From Actinomycetes bacterium (GTDB lineage Bacteria; Actinomycetota; Acidimicrobiia; Acidimicrobiales; Bog-793): a stretch of DNA of 7,148 bases. How positions within the stretch are numbered: position 1 is the first letter of the stretch; every line of letters starts with the position of its first letter. Below, piece after piece: positions 1-6,543 of the stretch. A program made the translations under genes and the position numbers. The DNA lies in assembly GCA_021823365.1 (NCBI GenBank), contig JAKAOD010000155.1, positions 1 to 7,148 of the forward strand. The letters are read 5' to 3'. The notes beneath the pieces are model-generated. The model ran no database searches. It saw only the letters and a program-made list of their open reading frames with translations, and was not told the DNA's origin.

Positions 1-1143
1 TCAGGCGCCGGCGCGATCTACGAGATGCCGCTCGGCGGGGCCGACGTAGCTGCTGAGCGGGCGGATGAGCGCGTTGCCGGCGAGCTGCTCCATGACGTGC
101 GCAGTCCAGCCGGTGATGCGGGCCATGACGAAGATCGGCGTGAAGGTCGGGATGTCGAAGCCCATCAGGTGGTAGGCGGGTCCGGTCGGGTAGTCGAGGT
201 TCGGATGGATGCCCTTCTCCGCGAGCATCGCCTTCTCGAGGTTCTCATAGAGCTCCAGCAGCCGCGTCCCGTCCCGAAGCCGTGCCAGCTGCTCGAGGCT
301 GGCGCGCATCGTCGGCACCCGGCTGTCGCCGTGCTTGTAGACGCGATGGCCGAAGCCCATCACCTTGCGCTTCTCCGCGAGCGCGGTGGAGAGCCACTCC
401 GAGGCGCGCTCGGGGTCGCCGATCTCCTCGAGCATCGCCATCACCGCCTCGTTCGCCCCGCCGTGGAGCGGCCCTTTGAGGGCGCCGATCGCCCCGGTGA
501 CGGCGCTGTAGATGTCAGACAGCGTCGAGGTGATCACCCGGGCGGTGAAGGTCGAGGCGTTGAAGGAGTGCTCGGCGTAGAGGATGAGGGAGATCTCGAA
601 GCAGCGGACCACCTCGGGCTCTGGGACCTCGCCGAAGCACATGTGGAAGAAGTTCTCGGCGAAGGACAGCTCCTCTGAAGGGGCGATCGGGGGCTCGCCG
701 CGGCGGCGGCGCTGCTCGGCGGCGACGATCGTCGGGAGCTTCGCCATGAGCCGGAGCGACTTCTCCAAGTTCGCCTCGACCGAGGGTTCGTCCTCGGTCG
801 GGTCCGACGCGCCGAGGTAGCTCACCGCCGTTCTGAGCACGTCCATCGGATGGCAGGTCGTCGGCAGGCGGGAGAGCGTCTCCAGCAGCTCGGGCGCGAC
901 GGCGCGTTCCGCCCGCTCGGCGGACGTGAAGCGCTCGAGCTCGACCTCCGACGGCAGCTCGCCGTGCCAGATCAGGTAGGCGACGGCCTCGAAGGACACC
1001 TTCGCCGCGAGGTCCTGCACGGGGTAGCCCCGGTAGAGGAGCGAGTTCGTCGCCTCGTTCACCATCGAGATCGCCGTCGTATCGGCGACGACCCCGACAA
1101 GGCCCTTTCGGACCTCTCCCTTCTCGGTCACATCAGCGGCCAT
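1..1143 (-). CDS. prpC: 2-methylcitrate synthase (citrate synthase family)
   Basis: This 380-residue protein belongs to the citrate synthase family. In this context it most likely condenses propionyl-CoA with oxaloacetate to 2-methylcitrate, the first step of the cytosolic methylcitrate cycle. The family's active-site residues are visible: His192 in EHSFNAST, His227 in GPLHGGANE, the GFGHRVYKHGDSR block (263-275) and Asp317 in NLDYPTG. The C-terminal stretch FTPIFVMARITGWTAHVMEQ (334-353) is typical of the PrpC-like branch. The length matches short type citrate synthases (about 370-390 residues), and both ends are present. The ATG start is supported by AGGAGAGG seven bases upstream. The gene overlaps the end of prpB by 11 bases and is the last visible gene of the prpDBC cluster, so the operon could continue beyond the window edge. 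Many enzymes of this branch also accept acetyl-CoA, so a dual or main citrate synthase role cannot be excluded from sequence. The family call is very sure; the substrate is inferred from neighbours. Confidence 0.93.
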   Translation of the reverse strand: MAADVTEKGEVRKGLVGVVADTTAISMVNEATNSLLYRGYPVQDLAAKVSFEAVAYLIWHGELPSEVELERFTSAERAERAVAPELLETLSRLPTTCHPMDVLRTAVSYLGASDPTEDEPSVEANLEKSLRLMAKLPTIVAAEQRRRRGEPPIAPSEELSFAENFFHMCFGEVPEPEVVRCFEISLILYAEHSFNASTFTARVITSTLSDIYSAVTGAIGALKGPLHGGANEAVMAMLEEIGDPERASEWLSTALAEKRKVMGFGHRVYKHGDSRVPTMRASLEQLARLRDGTRLLELYENLEKAMLAEKGIHPNLDYPTGPAYHLMGFDIPTFTPIFVMARITGWTAHVMEQLAGNALIRPLSSYVGPAERHLVDRAGA

Positions 1144-2053
1144 CGTTCGTCCTCTCCTGTCTCAGGCTGAAGTCGTAGATCCGCTCGTCGAGCGCGGCGT
1201 AGTCGGCGTAGTCGAGGACCTCGTAGAGCCGGGCACGGGTCAGCATCCTCTCGACGAGCGCGGCCTGGCTCCCCTCGGCCGCGATTCGGCCGAGGGCCTC
1301 CTCGACGGCACCCATCGCGAGGCGGAGCAGCGTGACGGGGTAGATGACGAGATTCACCCCCAGGTCGGCAAGCGCCTTCTCAGGAAGCAGGGGGGTCTTT
1401 CCGAACTCGGTCATGTTCGCGAGGATCGGCACCGCGAGCGCCTTTCGGAACGCGGTGTACTCCGCCTCGCTCAAGAGCGCCTCGGGGAAGACCATGTCCG
1501 CCCCTGCGTCGACGTAGGCCCTGGCGCGCTCGATCGCGGAACCGAGCCCCTCGACCGAGCGCGCGTCGGTCCGGGCGCAGATGACAAAGCCCGGGTCGCG
1601 CCGCCCCGCCTGCGCCGCCTCGATCCTGCGCAGCATCTCATCCTGGCTGACGAGCGTCTTTCCGTCGAGGTGGCCGCAGCGCTTGGGCATGAGCTGGTCC
1701 TCGACGTGGCAGCCGGACAGGCCGGCGTCCTCGAGAAGCTGGACCGTGCGGGCGACGTTCATCGGCTCGCCGAAGCCGGTGTCGGCATCGGCGAGCGCCG
1801 GGAGGGCGGTCTGCCGGGCGACCTCGCTGCCGAAGCGCGCCACCTCGCTGACGCTCGTGAGCCCGATGTCCGGAAGGCCGAGGCTCGCGGCGACGACGGC
1901 GCCGGAGACATAGACGCCCTCGAAGCCCGCCTTCTCGACGAGCATCGCCGAAAGGGCGTTGAACGCCCCGGGGAAGCGGAGGAGCTTTCCCGAGGAGAGA
2001 CCCTCGCGGAGCTTTCGTCGCCGGTCTTGGGCGGACGTCTGCGTCTCGAGCAT
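1133..2053 (-). CDS. prpB: 2-methylisocitrate lyase
   Basis: This 306-residue enzyme of the isocitrate lyase/PEP mutase superfamily is predicted to cleave (2S,3R)-2-methylisocitrate to pyruvate and succinate, the last step of the methylcitrate cycle. The catalytic cysteine motif KRCGH is at 124-128 (Cys126). Metal-binding aspartates are in ADADTGFG (Asp89, Asp91), followed by Glu118 in VEDQ, ARTDA at 160-164 and MTEFGKTPL at 214-222. The length of about 300 residues fits PrpB, not the larger isocitrate lyases, and the KRCGH cysteine argues against PEP mutase or oxaloacetate decarboxylase relatives. The ATG start has GGAG six bases upstream (CTCC on the plus strand at 2060-2063). It follows prpD after a 97-base spacer with tandem repeats and overlaps prpC by 11 bases. 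A dedicated PrpB here means the cycle would not depend on a bifunctional isocitrate lyase, unlike in Mycobacterium tuberculosis. Neighbours strongly support the call. Confidence 0.95.
   Translation of the reverse strand: MLETQTSAQDRRRKLREGLSSGKLLRFPGAFNALSAMLVEKAGFEGVYVSGAVVAASLGLPDIGLTSVSEVARFGSEVARQTALPALADADTGFGEPMNVARTVQLLEDAGLSGCHVEDQLMPKRCGHLDGKTLVSQDEMLRRIEAAQAGRRDPGFVICARTDARSVEGLGSAIERARAYVDAGADMVFPEALLSEAEYTAFRKALAVPILANMTEFGKTPLLPEKALADLGVNLVIYPVTLLRLAMGAVEEALGRIAAEGSQAALVERMLTRARLYEVLDYADYAALDERIYDFSLRQERTNDGR
1151..1158 (-). promoter_or_regulatory. prpC ribosome binding site inside prpB
   Basis: On the minus strand AGGAGAGG lies seven bases before the prpC ATG (1143-1141). It sits inside the last codons of prpB, whose stop is at 1135-1133. 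This is a strong Shine-Dalgarno match and fixes the prpC start. Its position within the upstream reading frame, together with the 11-base gene overlap, suggests that translation of prpC is coupled to that of prpB. Confidence 0.75.
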
Positions 2054-2067
2054 CAGCGGCTCCGAGC

Positions 2068-2135
2068 GGTGCCGTGCCGCTGCAGGACGCCCGGCCGCCG
2101 GGTGCCGTGCCGCTGCAGGACGCCCGGCCGCCGGG
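2068..2135. repeat. Perfect 33-bp tandem repeat, two copies, in the prpD-prpB spacer
   Basis: Positions 2068-2100 and 2101-2133 are identical 33-base units, beginning GGTGCCGTGCCGCTGCAGGA and ending CGCCCGGCCGCCG. The match runs two bases further, and a degenerate start of a third unit (GGCGCCG, one mismatch) follows at 2134-2140. Each unit carries a CTGCAG palindrome and a GC-rich inverted repeat. The repeat fills most of the 97-base gap between the prpD stop and the prpB ribosome binding site, so it would lie in the intercistronic part of the prp mRNA. The absence of any mismatch between units points to a recent duplication or to selection. I do not recognise the unit as a known repeat family. 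Confidence 0.97.
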
Positions 2136-2149
2136 CGCCGGACCGGCGC
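2121..2149 (-). other. Overlapping GC-rich hairpins just downstream of the prpD stop
   Basis: Two inverted repeats overlap here. CGCCCGG/CCGGGCG (2121-2127 and 2131-2137, loop CCG) is a perfect seven-pair stem. GCGCCGGACCGGCGC (2135-2149) is a perfect palindrome around a central A and ends one base before the prpD stop codon (2153-2151). They share 2135-2137, so the full stems exclude each other. A copy of the first stem occurs at 2088-2104 in the upstream repeat unit, with one position (2103) mismatched in the prp mRNA. No run of T follows on the minus strand, so this is not a classical intrinsic terminator. It may be a processing, stability or attenuation element of the prpDBC mRNA; that role is inference. 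Confidence 0.5.
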
Positions 2150-2150
2150 A

Positions 2151-3662
2151 TCAGAAGATCCCCGGCGTCGCCACGGCGGGCTCGAGCACCGAGGCCTCGG
2201 CGGCGAAGTTGAGCGCCGCGAGCTCGCGCGCGCCGAGCTCGGTCAGGCGGGTGGCCGCGGCGAGGAAGCGCTCCTGCTCGGGCCTCGGCACGATCTCTTC
2301 GGCGAGGGTGGTGAACTTCTCCAGGTAGTCGCGGCGCCCGAACGGGCGCGCGCCGAGCGGATGGGCGTCGGCGACGGCGATCTCCTCGGCGACGGTCCTG
2401 CCGCCGTCGAGGACGACGACCACGCGGCCGCCGAAGGCCTTCTCGGCCGGGTCTGCCGCGTGGTAGCGACGGGTCCATTTGGGGTCCTCGACCGTCGCGA
2501 CCTTGTGCCACAGCTCGATCGTCGACGGTCGCGTGGCGCGCTCCGGCGCGTAGGAGCGGACGTGATGCCAGGTCCCGTCCTCCAAGGCGACGGCGAAGAT
2601 GTACATGATCGAGTGGTCGAGGGTCTCACGCGAGGCGTGAGGGTCGAGCTTTTCCGGGTCGTTCGCGCCCGAGCCGATGACCAAGTGCGTGTGGTGGCTC
2701 GTTGCGATCGTCACGCTCTCTATGCGCGCCGTATCGTCGATCCTGCTCCGCAGGCGGAAGGCGAGGTCGATGAGCGCCTGCGCCTGGTACTCGGCGGAGT
2801 GCGCCTTGGTGTAGGTCTGGAGGATCGCCTCCCTCGGCTCGCCCGGCTCGGGGAGGCGGACCAGGTACTCCGCCTTGGGCCCGTCGAGGAGCTGCGCGAC
2901 GACGCCGTCCTCGCCTTCGTAGATCGGCTCGGGCGACGTCTCACCTCGCATCGCCCGGTCGGTCGCCTCGATCGCCATCTTGGCCGCGAAGGCCGGGGCG
3001 TAGGCCTTCCAGGAGGAGATCTTCCCTTTCCTCGACTGGCGGGTCGCCGTCGTCACGTGCAGCGACTGGCCGATCGCCTGGAAGACGACCTCCGTCGGTA
3101 GCGCGAGCAGCGACCCGAGACCGGCCGCGACCGCCGGGCCCAGGTGCGCCACGTGGTCGATCTTGTGGACGTGCAGAGAGATGCCCCGGGCCAGGGCGAC
3201 GTGGACCTCGTAGGCGACGGCGACCGCCTTCACGAGCTCCTCGCCGCTGCGGCCCGTCGCCTGGGCCACGGCGAGCAGCGGCGGGATGCCGTCCCCGGGG
3301 TGGGCGTACTCGGCGGCCAGGTAGGTGTCGTGGAAGTCGAGCTCGCGCACGGCGGTCCCGTTGGCCCAGGCCGCCCACTCCGGCGAGACCCGGGAACCGG
3401 GAAGGCCGAGGAGGCTCGCACCCTTGGCGCCGGCTCGGACCGGGTGCGCGAGCGCCTGTGCACGAGCGCTTGCAACGGGGTGGCGACCGAGGGCCGCCGC
3501 GGCGACGGCCGCGTCGTCGATCAGGCGGTTCGTGACCATCTCGGCGACGTCGTCGCGGAGAGGGGCCGGGTCGGTGGCGAGCTCGGCGAGCTTCCAGGCG
3601 AGCTGCTCGGGTCGCCGCAGGCGCTCGCCGGTCGCCTGGACCCGCACGAGGTGGTCGATCAC
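2151..3662 (-). CDS. prpD: 2-methylcitrate dehydratase (MmgE/PrpD family)
   Basis: This 503-residue protein is a full-length member of the MmgE/PrpD family and most likely dehydrates 2-methylcitrate to 2-methylaconitate in the cytosolic methylcitrate cycle. Family features seen include [13 protein letters not shown] (46-58), [18 protein letters not shown] (107-124), the [12 protein letters not shown] segment (208-219) with [12 protein letters not shown] after it, [16 protein letters not shown] (286-301), [16 protein letters not shown] (348-363) and [21 protein letters not shown] near 430-450. E. coli PrpD is slightly shorter (483 residues). The start is GTG: it is the only plausible in-frame start, since no ATG or GTG occurs in frame back to at least 3767, and MIDHLVRV matches how such proteins usually begin. 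No good Shine-Dalgarno sequence sits at normal spacing (GGAG is 16 bases away), so a leaderless or weakly initiated transcript is possible. It is first in the prpDBC cluster and divergent from ppdK. The rehydration step (an AcnD/PrpF pair or ordinary aconitase) is not encoded in this window. Confidence 0.94.
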   Translation of the reverse strand: MIDHLVRVQATGERLRRPEQLAWKLAELATDPAPLRDDVAEMVTNRLIDDAAVAAAALGRHPVASARAQALAHPVRAGAKGASLLGLPGSRVSPEWAAWANGTAVRELDFHDTYLAAEYAHPGDGIPPLLAVAQATGRSGEELVKAVAVAYEVHVALARGISLHVHKIDHVAHLGPAVAAGLGSLLALPTEVVFQAIGQSLHVTTATRQSRKGKISSWKAYAPAFAAKMAIEATDRAMRGETSPEPIYEGEDGVVAQLLDGPKAEYLVRLPEPGEPREAILQTYTKAHSAEYQAQALIDLAFRLRSRIDDTARIESVTIATSHHTHLVIGSGANDPEKLDPHASRETLDHSIMYIFAVALEDGTWHHVRSYAPERATRPSTIELWHKVATVEDPKWTRRYHAADPAEKAFGGRVVVVLDGGRTVAEEIAVADAHPLGARPFGRRDYLEKFTTLAEEIVPRPEQERFLAAATRLTELGARELAALNFAAEASVLEPAVATPGIF

Positions 3663-3816
3663 CGGCCAAGGGTACCTGCTCCGTCGTGAGCGAGGGGGTC
3701 CGGTCGTCGCAGGCGGGGCGGGCCGATGCGAGCGGCGCCGCAGGTCGCGACACGTAAAGCGCGACTTTCGCCTTCGTCGGTCCGCGTGCTACAACCCGGG
3801 AGCTACAGCCTGGTGG

Positions 3817-3832
3817 CGTGCCTTCGGGCACG
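3817..3832 (+). promoter_or_regulatory. TTCG-tetraloop hairpin in the ppdK leader
   Basis: CGTGCC-TTCG-GGCACG forms a perfect six-pair stem closed by a C(UUCG)G tetraloop, one of the most stable RNA hairpins known. Its last base is the first G of the ppdK ribosome binding site (GGGGAGGGA, 3832-3840). The GTG at 3818, which would give the longest possible ppdK reading frame, lies inside the stem. The structure probably sets the 5' border of the translation start region or affects mRNA stability or ribosome access. The pairing is seen directly; the role is inference. Confidence 0.6.
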
Positions 3833-3840
3833 GGGAGGGA
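3832..3840 (+). promoter_or_regulatory. ppdK ribosome binding site
   Basis: GGGGAGGGA contains GGAGG (3834-3838) nine bases before the GTG at 3848. It decides the start: the alternative GTG at 3818 has no comparable upstream purine tract (the bases before it read GCCTGGTGGC) and would add ten residues that PPDKs do not have. Confidence 0.75.
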
Positions 3841-3847
3841 GCAGGCC

Positions 3848-6466
3848 GTGCTCGTCTACGACGTCGACCATCCGCACGAAGTGGCCCCTCGGGAGCTGCG
3901 GTCGCTGCTCGGGGGGAAGGGTGCCAACCTCGCCGAGATGACCTCGGTCCTCGGCCTCAGGGTCCCCCCCGGCTTCACCATCACGACCGAGGCCTGCCGT
4001 GCCTATCTCGGGGGGCGCTGGCCCGACGGGCTCGACGGCGAGGTCGCCGAGCATCTCGTCCGCTTGGAGCAGCGGGCCAGACGCTGCCTCGGCGACGCGG
4101 CGGACCCCTTGCTCGTATCGGTGCGCTCCGGCGCCGAGCGCTCCATGCCGGGGATGATGGACACGATCTTGAACCTCGGGCTGAACGACGAGTCCGTGGC
4201 GGGCCTCGCGGCGCGCACCGGTGACGAGCGCTTCGCCTTCGACTCCTACCGGCGGCTTGTCGAGATGTACGCCCACATCGTCCTCGGGCTGGAGGCCGAG
4301 CCGTTCTCTGCCGAGCTCGAGCGCGCGAAGCGTCGCTGCGGCGTGGCGAGCGACGGAGACATCCCGGCGGCGGCGCTGCGCGAGCTCGTCGCCGCGGACC
4401 TTCGCCTCGTCGAGGAGGCGAGCGGCAGGCCGTTCCCGAGCGACCCGGCGGTGCAGCTGCGCGGGGCGATCGAGGCGGTCTTCGCCTCGTGGTGCTCGCC
4501 GCGGGCCGTCGCCTACCGCCAGCAGGAGGGCATCCCCGAGAACCTCGGCACGGCGGTGACCGTCCAGGCGATGGTGTTCGGCAACAGGGACGACCGCTCC
4601 GGGACCGGCGTCGGGTTCACCCGGGACCCGGCGACGGGCGAGCACCGCCCCTACGGCGACTTCCTTCGCAACGCGCAGGGCGATGACGTCGTCGCCGGCG
4701 TGCGCAACACCTCTCACCTCGACTCGCTCGCCGAATCCTTCCCCGATGTCCACGCCGAGCTCGTCGTCGCCTTCGACCGGCTCGAGGCGCACTTCAGGGA
4801 CATGTGCGACGTCGAGTTCACGATCGAGCAGGGAACGCTCTATTTCCTCCAGGTCCGGGTCGGCAAGCGCACCGGGCGAGCGGCGATCCGCATGGCCGTC
4901 GAGATGACCGAGGACCCGGCGATCCGGCTGAGCCGTGCAGAGGCGGTCGCACGTGTCGACCCGGCGGACATCGACGGCGTCCTCCACCCCCAGTTCGCCG
5001 GCGACGACGTCGTCGTGGCGACGCGGGGCCTCGGCGCGTCGCCCGGAGCGGCGGTCGGGCGCGTCTGCCTCACCGCAGACGCCGCCGTCGCGGCGCGGGG
5101 CCGCGGCGAGGAAGTGATCCTCGTCCGCACCGAGACCTCGCCCGAGGACGTCCACGGCATGCTCGCCGCCGCCGGCATCCTCACGCGCCGTGGCGGGTTG
5201 GTCTCGCACGCCGCCGTCGTCGCGCGGGGCTGGGGCAAGCCGGCAGTCGTCGGTGCAGAGCGCGTCGAGCTGCTCGAGGACGCGATCCGGATCGGCGACC
5301 TGGTCGTGCGCGAAGGCGAGGTGGTCTCGATCGACGGAACGACCGGCGTGGTCGTCGTCGGCGCCGTGCGCCTCTCGAGCGCCCAGCCGCCGGAGTCGCT
5401 CGAGACGCTGCTGTCCTGGGCCGACGAGATCCGAAGGGGACGGCTCGCCGTGCGCGCCAACGCCGACAACGGACCCGACGCGCTCGCCGCCCGGCGGCTC
5501 GGCGCAGAGGGGATCGGGCTCTGCCGGACCGAGCACATGTTCCTCGGGCCCGAGCGGCTTCCGGTCGTGCGCCGGATGATCCTCGCGTCGGGAGATGAGG
5601 AGGAGGCGGCGGCGCTCGAGGAGCTGCGCCGGGCGCAGCGCGAGGACTTCCTCGACATCCTCGAGGCGATGGACGGGCTCCCGGTCACCGTCCGGCTCCT
5701 CGACCCCCCGCTGCACGAGTTCCTCCCCGACGTCAAGGAGCTCGCCCTGAAGGCGGCTCGGTCGGGCCTCTCGGACGAGGAGGAGAAGCTGTACAAGGCG
5801 GCCCTCGCCTGGCAGGAGCAGAACCCGATGCTCGGCACCCGCGGCGTCCGCCTCGGGGTGCTCAAGCCGGGGCTCTACGCGATGCAGGTGCGCGCCCTGC
5901 TCGACGCCGCCGCCGAGCGGCGCCGGCGCGGCGGCGACCCGCGCGTCGAGGTCATGATTCCCCTCACGGTCTCGCGCGAGGAGCTCGCCCTCGCCCGCAG
6001 CTGGGTCGAGGAGGCGCTGTCCGAGCAGGACGACGGGCAGCTCGAGGTCGGGGTCGGGACGATGGTCGAGACCCCGCGGGCGGCGCTCGTCGCCGGGGAG
6101 CTCGCCAGGGCGGCGGACTTCTTCTCCTTCGGCACGAACGACCTCACGCAGATGACCTTCGGCTTCAGCCGCGACGACGTCGAGGCCAGGATGATGGCGA
6201 CGTACCTCGAGCGCGGCCTGATCGGCGCGAATCCCTTCGAGACGCTCGACACGAAGGGCGTCGGCGAGCTCGTCCGCTCAGCGGCCGCTAGGGGCCGGGC
6301 GGCCAACCCGGCCATCAAGCTCGGGGTCTGCGGCGAGCACGGCGGCGATCCTGCCTCGATTGCCTTCTTCGCCTCGGCAGGGCTCGACTACGTGAGCTGC
6401 TCGCCGTACCGGGTGCCCGTCGCGCGACTCGCGGCCGCGCAGGCGGTGCTCGCCCCCGGCGGCTGA
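3848..6466 (+). CDS. ppdK: Pyruvate, phosphate dikinase
   Basis: This 872-residue cytosolic enzyme interconverts pyruvate, ATP and phosphate with PEP, AMP and pyrophosphate; beside a methylcitrate operon it probably feeds pyruvate to PEP. Length and numbering track the 874-residue Clostridium symbiosum enzyme closely. The N-terminal ATP-grasp domain (about 1-340) has LLGGKGANLAEM with Lys24, VRSGAERSMPGMMDTILNLG from residue 92, Glu323, and Gln335/Arg337 in LQVRVGKRT. The swivelling domain carries the phosphorylated His454 in GGLVSHAAVVARGWG. The C-terminal PEP/pyruvate barrel has Arg560 (CRTEHM), Arg616 (VRLLDPPLHEF), Glu741 (VETPRAAL), Asn764-Asp765 (FGTNDLTQMTFGFSRDD) and Cys828 (GVCGEHGGD). 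All the catalytic residues I looked for are present, so it should be active. The usual regulatory Thr two residues before the histidine is Val452. I chose GTG 3848 because of the ribosome binding site and because MLVYDVDHP matches family N-termini; a GTG at 3818 would add ten residues. No PPDK regulatory kinase gene is seen. Confidence 0.97.
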   Translation: MLVYDVDHPHEVAPRELRSLLGGKGANLAEMTSVLGLRVPPGFTITTEACRAYLGGRWPDGLDGEVAEHLVRLEQRARRCLGDAADPLLVSVRSGAERSMPGMMDTILNLGLNDESVAGLAARTGDERFAFDSYRRLVEMYAHIVLGLEAEPFSAELERAKRRCGVASDGDIPAAALRELVAADLRLVEEASGRPFPSDPAVQLRGAIEAVFASWCSPRAVAYRQQEGIPENLGTAVTVQAMVFGNRDDRSGTGVGFTRDPATGEHRPYGDFLRNAQGDDVVAGVRNTSHLDSLAESFPDVHAELVVAFDRLEAHFRDMCDVEFTIEQGTLYFLQVRVGKRTGRAAIRMAVEMTEDPAIRLSRAEAVARVDPADIDGVLHPQFAGDDVVVATRGLGASPGAAVGRVCLTADAAVAARGRGEEVILVRTETSPEDVHGMLAAAGILTRRGGLVSHAAVVARGWGKPAVVGAERVELLEDAIRIGDLVVREGEVVSIDGTTGVVVVGAVRLSSAQPPESLETLLSWADEIRRGRLAVRANADNGPDALAARRLGAEGIGLCRTEHMFLGPERLPVVRRMILASGDEEEAAALEELRRAQREDFLDILEAMDGLPVTVRLLDPPLHEFLPDVKELALKAARSGLSDEEEKLYKAALAWQEQNPMLGTRGVRLGVLKPGLYAMQVRALLDAAAERRRRGGDPRVEVMIPLTVSREELALARSWVEEALSEQDDGQLEVGVGTMVETPRAALVAGELARAADFFSFGTNDLTQMTFGFSRDDVEARMMATYLERGLIGANPFETLDTKGVGELVRSAAARGRAANPAIKLGVCGEHGGDPASIAFFASAGLDYVSCSPYRVPVARLAAAQAVLAPGG

Positions 6467-6502
6467 GGTCACGAAACGCCTGAGACGCACGCACGCGAGA
6501 AC

Positions 6503-6543
6503 CCGAGGGACAGAGCTCGCGGCTCTCGGCGGGCTGGGCCCGC
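6503..6543. terminator. Paired GC-rich hairpins in the convergent gap
   Basis: Two adjacent inverted repeats begin 36 bases after the ppdK stop. AGAGC-TCGCG-GCTCT (6512-6526) can be extended by CCG (6503-6505) with CGG (6527-6529) across a bulge. GCGGGC-TGG-GCCCGC (6529-6543) is a perfect six-pair stem. Neither is followed by a T run on either strand, so an ordinary intrinsic terminator is not shown. A hairpin-only or Rho-assisted end for ppdK and, from the other side, for the phosphatase gene is plausible. The rest of the 270-base gap (6467-6736) holds no gene that I can support. Confidence 0.35.

Larger units (their letters stand above)
3663..3847. promoter_or_regulatory. Divergent spacer between prpD and ppdK
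   Basis: This 185-base gap lies between two divergently transcribed genes and must hold promoters for both unless they are served from elsewhere. Its least GC-rich part is 3751-3770, with short AAAG/CTTT arms around CGCGA (3756-3768). On the plus strand TACAAC (3790-3795) could be a -10 element, with TTTCGC 18 bases upstream as a poor -35. A 14-base unit starting GCTACA is imperfectly repeated at 3788-3801 and 3802-3815 (10 of 14 positions match). I could find no convincing -35/-10 pair for prpD on the minus strand and no TTTGCAAA site of the kind bound by mycobacterial PrpR. No regulator gene is adjacent. Confidence 0.5.

Noticed and set aside
25..678. 217-residue plus-strand frame opposite prpC
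   Set aside because: It is antisense to a complete citrate synthase family gene and has no recognisable motif; a shadow frame.
2068..2135. CRISPR array
   Set aside because: The two 33-base units are directly adjacent with no spacer between them, so this is a simple tandem duplication.
2053..2511. Minus-strand frame that would run through the tandem repeat up to prpB
   Set aside because: It overlaps prpD in another frame, is extremely Arg/Pro-rich and matches nothing. The repeat is better treated as noncoding spacer.
1959..3101. 380-residue plus-strand frame opposite prpD and the start of prpB
   Set aside because: It is antisense to two well-supported genes, has low-complexity Arg/Gly/Ala composition and no family motifs. 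The 11-residue repeat in it only reflects the 33-base DNA repeat.
3754..3770. Regulator operator around AAAGCGCGACTTT
   Set aside because: Only four-base arms pair and the flanks do not continue the symmetry. It could be chance and matches no operator that I know.
3818..3847. Ten-residue N-terminal extension of PPDK from GTG 3818
   Set aside because: The GTG is buried in the TTCG hairpin stem and has no upstream ribosome site, while GTG 3848 has one and gives the family-typical N-terminus.
3803..5716. 637-residue open frame antisense to ppdK
   Set aside because: It lies fully opposite a PPDK with intact catalytic motifs. Its composition (Arg, Asp, Glu, Gly, Pro-rich, no recognisable domain) is what GC-rich coding DNA produces on the opposite strand.
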